NCBI GenBank assembly: GCA_017512555.1
Contig: JAFWFE010000071.1
Coordinates: 1-48,923, forward strand
Reading direction: 5' to 3'
DNA: 48,923 nucleotides
Source of the DNA: Solobacterium sp.
GTDB lineage: Bacteria > Bacillota_I > Bacilli_A > Erysipelotrichales > Erysipelotrichaceae
In this document: one piece after another, positions 33,527-42,050 of the stretch
Numbering within the stretch: position 1 is the first letter of the stretch
Layout: each line of letters starts with the position of its first letter
Translations under genes and position numbers: made by a program
Notes under the pieces: model-generated
What the model was told of the DNA's origin: nothing
Databases searched by the model: none
What the model saw: the letters and a program-made list of their open reading frames with translations, nothing else

Positions 33527-35083
33527 TCAGAGTTTATAGGGTTTGATCTTCTTGACTACATCAAGGATCGTACCATCTCTCGCTTCCAGAACTGCGACAA
33601 CTTTGTCTTCCCACTGCAGGTCATCCGGACGGCCGACAAGACTGTATGCCTTTTCCTTCAGACTTTCGATTGACACATGCTTGATTCCTGCTTTATCCAG
33701 GCACTCGATCAGATCCGGTCTCAGCGGATTGACAGCGATACCGTAGTCGGTAACCAATACGTCTACACAGTCACCAGGAGTTGTGACAGTAACCACGTGT
33801 TCACATACGGTTGCCATACGTCCTCTGGTCAGAGGAGTAACGATAATACATACCTTGGAGCCTGCGGCTGTATCCGGATGCCCGCCCGGTGCGCCTCTCA
33901 GGACACCGTCAGAACCGGTTAATACGTTAACGTTGAAGTCTGTATCAATTTCCAGGGCAGCCAATACAACGAAGTCCAGCTTGTTGACAAATGCGCCTTT
34001 ATTCGCCGGATTCGCATACTGGGAAGCACTCATTTCAAAGTGATTCGGTGTCTGGTTAATACTATGTACAGCATCCAGGTCAAAGTCCTGAACATCGATA
34101 ACCTTACCGACTTTACCCTTCTTCAGAAGTTCAACCATCGGTCCGCAGATACCACCGATTGCCCATCCCATCTTGATGTTACGTTCATCCATCAGTTTTT
34201 CCAGGAACAGGTTGGCAGCCAGAGAAGGTCCGCCTACACCGGTCTGGAAGGAGAAGCCTTCCTTGAAGTACGGAGTAGAAGCAATAACTCTTGCCACATC
34301 CTCTGCCATCATCAAGTCTCTCGGGTTCTGAGAAATACGAGCAGCTGCCGAAGCAATCTTCTTCGGATTACCGATGGAGTCTACGACAACGACCGCATCC
34401 ACATCAATTGCTTCAACACTTGCCGGATAGTTCGGGAAATCAACGAGGCAGTCCGTAACAACTACCACATGATCCGCATACTTGGCATCGGTCATCGCAT
34501 AACCCATACTTCCGCAGTCACTCTTACCGCCGATACCACGGCAGTTACCTACACAGTCACTGGTCGGTGCTGCCACAAACGCGATATCGATATGGACTTC
34601 ACCAGCTTCAATTGCACGAGGTCTGCCGCCATGGCTGCGGATAATTGCCGGTGTCTTTAACTTACCTGCAGATACCACTTCACCCATACGTCCGCGGATA
34701 CCGCTGGTCTGAATACCAATAACCTTACCCTGTTCAATATAATCCGCAATCGGATCATGAGCACTACCCAGGGAAGTGGCCGCAATTGTCAGATCTTCAA
34801 GACCAAGTTCTTCGATTGCTGCTTTCATGACCATGTTTACAACATAGTCACCATCTCTTAAATGATGATGGAAACTGAATGTCATACCACTCTTGGCACC
34901 GCAGTCTCTTAATGCCTGCGCCAGTGAATCAACGATCTTGCTTTCCTGCGGTTTCTCATAACGACGGGTTTTCGGCCCAACTTTCTGGATATATTTACCA
35001 TCCAGGTAATTCTTACCCTGATAGACTTCCTTGCCGTTTACCAGCAATTCTTCCGGGATGTCTCTTCCTACAGCGTTTTTCAT
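33527..35083 (-). CDS. citF: Citrate lyase alpha subunit (citrate:acetyl-ACP transferase)
   Basis: A 518-residue protein with the length and order of CitF: TFSFHHHLRDGDYVVNMV, IQTSGIRGRMGE, DCVGNCRGIGGKSDCGSMGYA, FSFQTGVGGPSLA, GSDGVLRGAPGGHPDTAAGS and TDYGIAVNPLRPDL are all typical. It swaps the acetyl group on the acyl carrier protein for citrate, forming citryl-ACP. Its start overlaps the citE stop by ATGA, so translation is coupled. The accessory genes citC, citX and citG needed for the prosthetic group are not in this window. Confidence 0.92.
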   Translation of the reverse strand: MKNAVGRDIPEELLVNGKEVYQGKNYLDGKYIQKVGPKTRRYEKPQESKIVDSLAQALRDCGAKSGMTFSFHHHLRDGDYVVNMVMKAAIEELGLEDLTIAATSLGSAHDPIADYIEQGKVIGIQTSGIRGRMGEVVSAGKLKTPAIIRSHGGRPRAIEAGEVHIDIAFVAAPTSDCVGNCRGIGGKSDCGSMGYAMTDAKYADHVVVVTDCLVDFPNYPASVEAIDVDAVVVVDSIGNPKKIASAAARISQNPRDLMMAEDVARVIASTPYFKEGFSFQTGVGGPSLAANLFLEKLMDERNIKMGWAIGGICGPMVELLKKGKVGKVIDVQDFDLDAVHSINQTPNHFEMSASQYANPANKGAFVNKLDFVVLAALEIDTDFNVNVLTGSDGVLRGAPGGHPDTAAGSKVCIIVTPLTRGRMATVCEHVVTVTTPGDCVDVLVTDYGIAVNPLRPDLIECLDKAGIKHVSIESLKEKAYSLVGRPDDLQWEDKVVAVLEARDGTILDVVKKIKPYKL

Positions 35084-35994
35084 ACCAGATCCCCCTCATA
35101 CAAACCGCAAGCTTTAGCCAGACGCAGAGTTCTTTCCGCTCCCGGAATGAACGCGATATCAACCATCTTGCCGTTTACTGTAAATACACCGAGACCCTTG
35201 GCCGCATTCTCACGGAATGCACTGACCATCTGCTCAGCCTGAATGATTTCTTTTTCTGTCGGTGCGAATACTTCATGAACATAACGAATCTGTTTCGGGT
35301 TGATCAAGCTCTTACCGTCAAAGCCCATCGCCTTGTTCTGCTGAACTTCTGCACGGAAGCCTTCTTCATCATCCAGATCTGTAAATACTGTATCAAAGCA
35401 CTGTACACCTGCAGCTCTTGCGGCAATCAGCATCATTCCTCTTGCTGTTACCATATCGATACCATCTCTGGTCGGCTTTGTCTGCATGCACTTACGGAAG
35501 TCTCCGCCGCTGATTGCCACACCAAGCATACGATCCGATGCTGCACAGATCTCGTACGCATTCAGGATACCCTTAGGACTTTCCAGAGCAGCCATCAATA
35601 AGGTTCTGCCCTTTTCTACACCGAATTCCTCTTCTGCAGCTTCGACAGCTTTCTCTACCGTAATGACATCCTGCGCGCTTTCACACTTGGCGATACGGAT
35701 ACCATCAGCGCCGCCGGCAACACATACACGGATATCTTCCTGCCAATGCGGAGTATCCAGACCGTTGATACGTACGATTACTTCTGTATCACCGTAGTCA
35801 ATTGTCTTTAACGCATGGTACAGAGAGAATCTTGCGGAATCTTTCTGGTTCTCGGCTACGGCATCTTCTAGGTCCAGCATGATACTGTCACAGCCATAAA
35901 TATAAGCATCTTTGATTAATCCCGGTTTCTGCGCATTCATGAACATCATGGTTCTGCGCAGACGGTCTTTCTGTGGTTTCGGACGCGGAATCAT
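35080..35994 (-). CDS. citE: Citrate lyase beta subunit (citryl-ACP lyase)
   Basis: A 304-residue CitE: RRTMMFMNAQKPGLI, LDLEDAV with the intact metal glutamate, VRINGLDTP, ALESPKGI and AISGGDFRK. It cleaves citryl-ACP to oxaloacetate and acetyl-ACP. The start MIPRPKPQK at 35994 is chosen because it overlaps the citD stop by ATGA; the open frame runs six residues further upstream. Gene order citD-citE-citF is the usual one. Compared with the CitE-like protein at 18657, all canonical motif residues are present. Confidence 0.92.
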   Translation of the reverse strand: MIPRPKPQKDRLRRTMMFMNAQKPGLIKDAYIYGCDSIMLDLEDAVAENQKDSARFSLYHALKTIDYGDTEVIVRINGLDTPHWQEDIRVCVAGGADGIRIAKCESAQDVITVEKAVEAAEEEFGVEKGRTLLMAALESPKGILNAYEICAASDRMLGVAISGGDFRKCMQTKPTRDGIDMVTARGMMLIAARAAGVQCFDTVFTDLDDEEGFRAEVQQNKAMGFDGKSLINPKQIRYVHEVFAPTEKEIIQAEQMVSAFRENAAKGLGVFTVNGKMVDIAFIPGAERTLRLAKACGLYEGDLV

Positions 35995-36293
35995 CGAATC
36001 ATTCCTCCCCAAGGAATATCCTTGTCAGCCTTGTCACAGCTGCGGAATACCGCACACTCAATACGAGCAGCCAGAGTACAATCCAAAGCACCCTTATCCA
36101 CTACCGTGATCTTCGCATTATCTACTTCCAATCTTTCCAGAGTAGCCAATACAGTCTCTTTGATTTGACGACCATACTGGTTCATGACGCTGCTGGATAA
36201 CTCTAACTCAACGGTGCCGTTTCCCGGTTCAACGGTTACCTGGGCATCACTTGATTCAAGAGTTCCAGCCATGGCAGTCTTTTTGATTTCCAT
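35991..36293 (-). CDS. citD: Citrate lyase gamma subunit (acyl carrier protein)
   Basis: A 100-residue CitD with AGTLESSD: Ser14 is the attachment site for the phosphoribosyl-dephospho-CoA prosthetic group. DKGALDCTLAARIE is typical of the family. It is the first gene of the citDEF operon, with AAAGGGAGG upstream. The 136 bp between it and the ribulokinase gene upstream (36294-36429) are strongly AT-rich and probably contain the operon promoter (a TATACT is visible near 36337), but no confident -35 was found. Confidence 0.92.
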   Translation of the reverse strand: MEIKKTAMAGTLESSDAQVTVEPGNGTVELELSSSVMNQYGRQIKETVLATLERLEVDNAKITVVDKGALDCTLAARIECAVFRSCDKADKDIPWGGMIR

Positions 36294-36429
36294 ACATAGC
36301 CTCCCTTTCGGTATTATTGTTATCTTAATCGTAGTATAAAAATCGATATACTCAAATATATTTTTATTTACTTATGTATAAAATATAACTTATATAGAAA
36401 TAATTATATTTAGATTTTTGTTTATGTAC

Positions 36430-38076
36430 TTATCTCTCTTTACGCAAAGTATTCAGGTACTTCATGACATCGTTCTGTCCATTCCCGAAGTATTCGGTAA
36501 GCTTGCGGTATTCACGGTATAAACCATCATATACCTTGGCATTCTGCGGATCCGGAGTGAATACTTCCTCTCCCTTTTTACCAAGTTTACCGGTAATCTC
36601 CGCAATGGACGTGTACCCTGTGTATTCCGGAGAGGCGGCTGAAATACCCACCAACGCAGCTCCATAGCCACTGGCATTGGAAGTGCCGCACAAACGGATC
36701 TCCCGGTGACACACATCACTGTAGACCTGTACTAACATCCGGTTCTTTGCGGGTATACCTCCGCTTAATACAATATTATCAATATGTACCCCGGTTTCCT
36801 CAAACTGTTCCAGGATCCACCGGGTGCCATATGCCGTAGCTTCAATCAGGGCGAGATAGATTTCTTCCGGTTTTGTCATCAGGTTCATCCCGAGGATCAA
36901 TCCGTTAAGGTCAAAATCAGCCAGCGGTGTACGCACACCGTTAAACCAGTCCAGCGCCAGCAATCCGGAATCCCCGGCACGATATCCATGTAACTTCTCT
37001 GTCAGAAGCTGATGCAGATCCAATCCCTTTTCCTCTGCTTCCCTGTGGTATTCCGCAGGAACGCAATTATGGGTAAACCATCGGAAATGATCACCTACAC
37101 AACTCTGCCCGGCTTCATAACCATAATACCCGGGTAATATTCCGTTATAGACAAGACCGCCGACCCCCGGAACCGGTATCTCTTTCTCCGACAACAGTAA
37201 ATGACAAGAAGAAGTACCGACAATAATCATCATTGTACCCGGAGAAGTGATTCCTGCCGCAAGCACTGACGCATGCGCATCGATGAATCCCGCAGCTACA
37301 GGAGTGCCCGGAAGAAGCCCGAGCAAATCTGCCATCTCAGGAATCAGTTCTCCTGCCCGGTCTCCGACATTCAGCAGCGGCGCGTTCAGTTTCTCTTCCA
37401 CAAGATTCTCCAGCCGGGGATCCAATTCGCGGAGAAACTCCCGTGACGGATATCCCTGACCATGGCGGTAAAACAACTTATATCCGGCACCACAGGCAGC
37501 CCGTACTTCCTGACCGGTCAGTCTCATGACAAGCCAGTCTGTCACTTCCATGAATCTGGCTTTTTCATAGACCTGTGGCGCATAGTGCAATGTTTCCAGG
37601 ATCTTCGGCAGCATCCACTCGCTTGAAACCACCCCGCCGTAGTACTTCAGCCAGTCCTCCTGGCGTTTCTGCGCCAGTTTGAGGATCTGTTCGGCTTCGG
37701 CTTCAGCACCGTGATGTTTCCATAGTTTGATATATGCCTGAGGTTCATCCCGGAATTCATCACTCATGCACAGCGGATTGCCTTGTTCATCCACCGCAAT
37801 CATCGTCGTAGCCGTAACATCGATCCCGATACCCACAATCTCTTCTGCAGATACACCGGAAGCCTGTGTTACTCCCCGGATCACTTCCCTCAGTCCATCC
37901 AGATAATCCTGGGGATCCTGCAGTGCCCACGTCCCTGCCGGAGTATTGCGTTCCATTACCCCGTGAGGATAATCAAATGTACAGGTGGAGACTTCCTCCC
38001 CGCTGTAGATATCCACCAGCAAAGCTCTGACGGACAAGGTTCCGAAGTCCAGGCCAACCGCATACTTACTTTTCAT
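36430..38076 (-). CDS. araB: FGGY-family carbohydrate kinase, ribulokinase-like
   Basis: A 548-residue kinase from the ATG at 38076 (MKSKYAVGLDFGTLSVRALLVD). The start was chosen over the longer frame because it begins the conserved phosphate-binding strand and has GGGAGT upstream; it overlaps the previous gene by 11 bp. ALQDPQDYLDGLREVI, IVGTSSCHLLLS and the C-terminal VLSGGIPAKNRMLVQ are ribulokinase features. It phosphorylates a ribulose-type sugar or polyol. No isomerase or epimerase gene (araA, araD) is present, so the substrate may not be L-ribulose. It is the last gene of a three-gene operon. Confidence 0.82.
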   Translation of the reverse strand: MKSKYAVGLDFGTLSVRALLVDIYSGEEVSTCTFDYPHGVMERNTPAGTWALQDPQDYLDGLREVIRGVTQASGVSAEEIVGIGIDVTATTMIAVDEQGNPLCMSDEFRDEPQAYIKLWKHHGAEAEAEQILKLAQKRQEDWLKYYGGVVSSEWMLPKILETLHYAPQVYEKARFMEVTDWLVMRLTGQEVRAACGAGYKLFYRHGQGYPSREFLRELDPRLENLVEEKLNAPLLNVGDRAGELIPEMADLLGLLPGTPVAAGFIDAHASVLAAGITSPGTMMIIVGTSSCHLLLSEKEIPVPGVGGLVYNGILPGYYGYEAGQSCVGDHFRWFTHNCVPAEYHREAEEKGLDLHQLLTEKLHGYRAGDSGLLALDWFNGVRTPLADFDLNGLILGMNLMTKPEEIYLALIEATAYGTRWILEQFEETGVHIDNIVLSGGIPAKNRMLVQVYSDVCHREIRLCGTSNASGYGAALVGISAASPEYTGYTSIAEITGKLGKKGEEVFTPDPQNAKVYDGLYREYRKLTEYFGNGQNDVMKYLNTLRKER

Positions 38077-39439
38077 CTGTACATGACTCCCGCAAACTTC
38101 CGCAATACTTCTCAGCGGCTTCAGCATAAGATTCAGATAAACCCAGATCCCATAACATCTGTAACATGGTATACCGGTCACGGACTTCCTTGGCGGCTTC
38201 GACTGCCTGATGGATTTCTTCTGCAGGTACGCCCATCCCGGCCGCTTCCACCGGTGCGCTCATACTGCGAAGTAACTTCACCATATCTTCTGTTTCCGGC
38301 AATTCTTCCCGGATCATTTTCTGAATCAGCGGCCAGTTTTCCTTCATCCGCTTCAAACGCTTATTCCTGTGTTCAGGGTCATTCTTTCCGGCTTTCTTCT
38401 CCAGAGAGATGATTGCGTCTGCTGCATCCATGTAGTAACTGTGCATCTTCTCTTCCCAGGCCTGCATGTCAAACGGACGCTTCATCGCTTCTTCAAAATC
38501 CGGTTCTTCCTTCGCAAGACGGTGGTACAGCCACAATGCCAGGATCATTCCCACACCCACCTGTGTTCCATGTAACGCGGGCATTCTTCCGTTCATCAGC
38601 GCTTTCATCTCCCAGAAATGTGAGAAATGGTGTTCACATCCCGATGCCGGCCGGGAATTCCCCGCAAAGCTCATCGCCAATCCGGTCAGTACAAGCGCCT
38701 CGGTCACTGCCTTGATTGCCTGCGGATTTCTCTTCACCACCAGGTCTTTCTGTTCCATGACTGTCTGTAATGCCTTCTCTACCAGACCTACAATTTCTTC
38801 ACAGTAATACTCATCGTTGATCAAACGAGAGAGTTTCCAGTCCATCAGACAGGTATATTTACCCAGGGTATCACCCAGCCCTGCCGCGATCATGTGTATT
38901 GGTGCTGCGCATAAGACATCCAGATCACCGATGATGGCTACGGGTGTATGGGCATCTATCGTTGTCTTTACATGCTTAAGCATTAACGGAGCACCTAGAG
39001 ACGCAAATCCATCCATGGATGGAGCACTCGCCACGATCATGTAATCCTTACCCATACGATGACTGACAAACTTACACAAATCATTGAGCGTACCAGAGCC
39101 GACCGCAAGAATCAGGTCCGTATCCATGGGTACAGCCGTCAGGATCTCTCCGATTACTGCCTCATCCGGAATGACTTCTTCCTGGGCAAGAATGAGTTTT
39201 CCGAAGGATATCCCTGCGTTCTCCAGTTCCTGTGCCGCATACTTCCCCGCAGCTTCCCAGATATTCTGATCTGTTACCAGAAAAATACGCTCATAACCTA
39301 GTTTACGGATATGCTCAGGCAGTCTCTTCATTGCCCCCTCATCAATATCGATCAGTTTAATGGGATTGTAGTGTATACGTCCGCAGGAACAGTGTATTTC
39401 CCTGTTCAGGTAGTTGTTCAAATTAAAATCTATACTCAT
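38066..39439 (-). CDS. sn-glycerol-1-phosphate dehydrogenase (AraM/EgsA-like)
   Basis: A 457-residue protein from the ATG at 39439, with GGAGGAGG 4 bases upstream and an ATGA overlap with the HAD gene. The Fe/Zn-dependent dehydrogenase fold shows the NAD-binding LAVGSGTLNDLCKF, SAPSMDGFAS, MIAAGLGDTLGK (metal Asp) and the histidine motif in GCEHHFSHFWEM. AraM of Bacillus makes glycerol-1-phosphate from dihydroxyacetone phosphate. The linked kinase and phosphatase genes recall the araL-araM portion of the Bacillus ara operon. An archaeal-type lipid precursor is one possible product role. Confidence 0.82.
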   Translation of the reverse strand: MSIDFNLNNYLNREIHCSCGRIHYNPIKLIDIDEGAMKRLPEHIRKLGYERIFLVTDQNIWEAAGKYAAQELENAGISFGKLILAQEEVIPDEAVIGEILTAVPMDTDLILAVGSGTLNDLCKFVSHRMGKDYMIVASAPSMDGFASLGAPLMLKHVKTTIDAHTPVAIIGDLDVLCAAPIHMIAAGLGDTLGKYTCLMDWKLSRLINDEYYCEEIVGLVEKALQTVMEQKDLVVKRNPQAIKAVTEALVLTGLAMSFAGNSRPASGCEHHFSHFWEMKALMNGRMPALHGTQVGVGMILALWLYHRLAKEEPDFEEAMKRPFDMQAWEEKMHSYYMDAADAIISLEKKAGKNDPEHRNKRLKRMKENWPLIQKMIREELPETEDMVKLLRSMSAPVEAAGMGVPAEEIHQAVEAAKEVRDRYTMLQMLWDLGLSESYAEAAEKYCGSLRESCTDEK

Positions 39440-40104
39440 TGTTCCTCCTCCAGCAGTTCTTTTACCGCATAAAGATCCGGTAATATTCTCCACGCTATCC
39501 CGGCATACTCTTCCCCCGGATACTTAAGATCCGGAATACAAATCACCTTCATGCCTGCTCTTTCAGCAGCCAGGATCCCGGCTTCACTATCCTCCAGCAC
39601 AAGGCAGTCCCGCGCAGACAAGCCTCCCTTTTCGCATACTTTCAGGAAAATATCCGGGGCCGGTTTTCCGTTACTGATATCCTCCTTGAATGCCATCGCG
39701 TCAAACATTGTCTCCAAGCCGTGAATCCGCAGGATTGTTCTCGCTCTATTCTCATTTCCGGAAGTTGCCAGGCATACTTTAACCTGATTATGTTTGAGAT
39801 ACCGGATCAGTTCACGGGCACCGGGTTTCAGCATGATCGTTCTTAAGTCATAGTTGTGCAGATAATCTGTAACGATTACATACGCTTCGTCCAGGGTAAC
39901 CGGCAATGTAAACATATCGATCAATCCCTGAATATTCTCCTTCAGTGATCTGCCGCTGAACCCTGCAGTATATTCTTCCAAAGTAAACTCTGCCCCGTAC
40001 TTCTCTGCCAGAGCCGCAAATGTCTGATAGTACATCTTCTCACTGTCTATCAGTAAACCATCCATGTCAAAGATGACAGCTAGAAACGTGTTATTTTTCT
40101 TCAT
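39436..40104 (-). CDS. HAD-superfamily phosphatase/phosphoglucomutase-like
   Basis: A 222-residue HAD protein from the ATG at 40104. Motif I is FDMDGLLIDSE, motif II is in VCLATSGNENR, motif III the Lys in FKEDISNGKPAPD, and motif IV LVLEDSEAGI. The four-helix cap between motifs I and II places it with beta-phosphoglucomutase and sugar or polyol phosphatases. First gene of the operon with the glycerol-1-phosphate dehydrogenase and ribulokinase genes, coupled by an ATGA overlap. A plausible role is dephosphorylating a polyol phosphate. The first ATG with an AGG upstream was chosen. Confidence 0.8.
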   Translation of the reverse strand: MKKNNTFLAVIFDMDGLLIDSEKMYYQTFAALAEKYGAEFTLEEYTAGFSGRSLKENIQGLIDMFTLPVTLDEAYVIVTDYLHNYDLRTIMLKPGARELIRYLKHNQVKVCLATSGNENRARTILRIHGLETMFDAMAFKEDISNGKPAPDIFLKVCEKGGLSARDCLVLEDSEAGILAAERAGMKVICIPDLKYPGEEYAGIAWRILPDLYAVKELLEEEQ

Positions 40105-40248
40105 ATGATTACCTGTCTGATGAATCTTTAACGATATTATAGCATTGATCAAAGATGAAATAATCTGCTCACTGGTATCAATAAACAGGTTTGTGTCATT
40201 TCCGCATTGTCTCAGTGCTATAATGGCTAGGCAGAAAGGCGGTCAGGA

Positions 40249-41121
40249 ATGAGCGGAAACAGGCAGGAAAACAGAATCTCAAGGCGTACAGCTATTTTGG
40301 AGGTGCTTGCGGCAAGCTTTTGTTTTTCCACGGGCGGATTATTCATGAAATTAATTCCGTGGAATGCGCTGGCAATCAACGGTGTAAGAAATCTGATTGC
40401 GTGTTGTGTGATCGGAATCTATCTGCTTATCACAAAACACAAAGTAAAATTCAACCTGACGGTTCTTATCGGAGCTGTATCCATGGCCGGGGTAACTACC
40501 TGTTATGCCATTGCGAATAAACTTACCACTGCCGGAAATACGATCATTCTGCAGTATACTGCACCGGTGTGGATCATGGTTCTGGTCTATCTGTTCTTTG
40601 GGAGGAAACCGAATCGTATAGGTGTTATTTCTCTCTTGATCGTATTTGCCGGGATCTTATGCTTCTTCTTTGAAGGTCTCTCCACAGGGAAATGGCTGGG
40701 CGATCTGATTGCGCTGATTTCCGGAATATTCTATGCCGGTGTGTTCATGTTAAATAGTTTTGAGAAAGGAGATGCGCTTTCTTCGGTATTTCTCGGGCAG
40801 ATGTTGTGCGGAATCTTCTTATCTCCCCTGGCAATGAAGGAAACAGACTTCTCACTTCCTGTATTGCTTTCCGTCTTCTTTCTCGGTGCCGTACAGGTTG
40901 GTCTGGCTTATATCTTCTTCACTTCCGGGACAAAGTATATTGATCCTCTTACAGCGTCTATTATCAACGCTCTGGAACCGATACTCAATCCGGTGCTGGT
41001 CGCTGTATTTTACGGCGAAAGACTCGGCAGATTGTCTCTGATTGGTGCTGCTGTCGTCCTTTGCGGTATCCTGTACTACAACATCAAAGAAGCGCTGGAT
41101 ACACGCCAACGTTCATCATAG
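40249..41121 (+). CDS. EamA/DMT-family transporter, copy C
   Basis: A 290-residue ten-helix membrane protein with two EamA repeats (NTIILQYTAPVWIMVLVYLFFG and TASIINALEPILNPVLVAVFYGE segments). It is clearly different from the two copies at 14815 and 30860 and lies divergent from the HAD operon, so its substrate may be unrelated. A TATAAT at 40220-40225 precedes it, and AAAGGCGG is the ribosome binding site. Confidence 0.82.
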   Translation: MSGNRQENRISRRTAILEVLAASFCFSTGGLFMKLIPWNALAINGVRNLIACCVIGIYLLITKHKVKFNLTVLIGAVSMAGVTTCYAIANKLTTAGNTIILQYTAPVWIMVLVYLFFGRKPNRIGVISLLIVFAGILCFFFEGLSTGKWLGDLIALISGIFYAGVFMLNSFEKGDALSSVFLGQMLCGIFLSPLAMKETDFSLPVLLSVFFLGAVQVGLAYIFFTSGTKYIDPLTASIINALEPILNPVLVAVFYGERLGRLSLIGAAVVLCGILYYNIKEALDTRQRSS

Positions 41122-41146
41122 CCCTGCTTTGAGTACTTAAGCACAT

Positions 41147-41175
41147 AAAAACGAACCACGTTAATGGTTCGTTTT
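41147..41175. terminator. Bidirectional terminator
   Basis: Perfect 11-bp stem AAAACGAACCA/TGGTTCGTTTT with a 7-nt loop between converging EamA and aldo/keto reductase genes. Confidence 0.85.
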
Positions 41176-41186
41176 CTGTTTCTGTT

Positions 41187-42035
41187 CTATTCCTGATCGT
41201 CCCAGTCCGGTGTCCAATTCAGATATCTCTGTCTCATTTCATCTGTAAATACTTTGTATTGTGTTCCGGTATCCAGAAGCGCAATCTCCTTCATATCCTC
41301 TTCACTCAGGGCGAAGTCAAAGATATCGATATTCTCCCGGATATGTTCCGGGGATTTGGAACCAGGAAGAACAGAATTTCCCATCTGGACATGCCAGCGC
41401 AGAATGATCTGTACGGGAGATTTCCCATACTTTTCCGCCAGGCGCAGGATTACCGGTTCCTGTAACAAATGACTGTCCGCATGACCCAGCGGATACCAGG
41501 CCTCCAGAACAATTCCCTGGCTCTTCAGGTATTCACGTAGCTGATTCTGTGCCGCGTACGGATGTGTCTCCACAGTGACAAGAGATGGCTTGATCTCAAA
41601 GCGGTCCACAAAGCCCTGGATCTGTTCCTGAGAGAAATTGGACAGTCCCAGAGCTCTTGCCTTGCCTGCCTTCACCAACTTCTCAAAACTCTCCCAGCAA
41701 GCGTAGTAATCACCCACAGGATGATGCACGATCAACATATCACAGTAATCGATCTGTAAGCGGCGTAATGATCCCTCAAACGCTTCCTCCGCATGAGTAT
41801 AGTCAGAAGGCCAGATCTTCACCGTGATGAATAACTCTTCCCTGGGTATACCGCAGTGTGCGATACCTCTGCCTACAGCTTTTTCATTCTGGTAGGAACT
41901 GGCTGTATCGATGTGCCTGTAACCACAGTTAGTTGCTTCAATCACCGCATTCTCCGCATCTTTTCCAAAAATACGAAGTGTGCCCAGGCCTAATGCAGGC
42001 ATCTGTATTCCGTTATGTAATGTCAGATATTCCAT
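41187..42035 (-). CDS. Aldo/keto reductase
   Basis: A 282-residue AKR-family barrel. The tetrad elements are visible: Asp and Tyr in IDTASSYQNEKAVG, Lys in ITVKIW and His in MLIVHHPV. NADPH-binding residues lie in ILRWHVQMGNSVLPGSKSPEH. It reduces aldehydes or ketones such as methylglyoxal or 2,5-diketogluconate-type substrates; no specific assignment is possible. It is separated from the membrane-protein gene upstream by 15 bp and may be cotranscribed. Confidence 0.85.
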   Translation of the reverse strand: MEYLTLHNGIQMPALGLGTLRIFGKDAENAVIEATNCGYRHIDTASSYQNEKAVGRGIAHCGIPREELFITVKIWPSDYTHAEEAFEGSLRRLQIDYCDMLIVHHPVGDYYACWESFEKLVKAGKARALGLSNFSQEQIQGFVDRFEIKPSLVTVETHPYAAQNQLREYLKSQGIVLEAWYPLGHADSHLLQEPVILRLAEKYGKSPVQIILRWHVQMGNSVLPGSKSPEHIRENIDIFDFALSEEDMKEIALLDTGTQYKVFTDEMRQRYLNWTPDWDDQE

Positions 42036-42050
42036 ATAACCTCCGCAGTC

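Noticed and set aside
34040..34660. 206-codon open frame on the plus strand
   Set aside because: Antisense to citF, which has full family motifs; the translation (rich in Cys, His, Asn and Thr) looks like a shadow.
34879..35601. 240-codon open frame on the plus strand
   Set aside because: Antisense to the citF/citE junction; no ribosome binding site and no recognisable domain.
37783..38412. 209-codon open frame on the plus strand
   Set aside because: Antisense to the ribulokinase and glycerol-1-phosphate dehydrogenase genes; composition is shadow-like.
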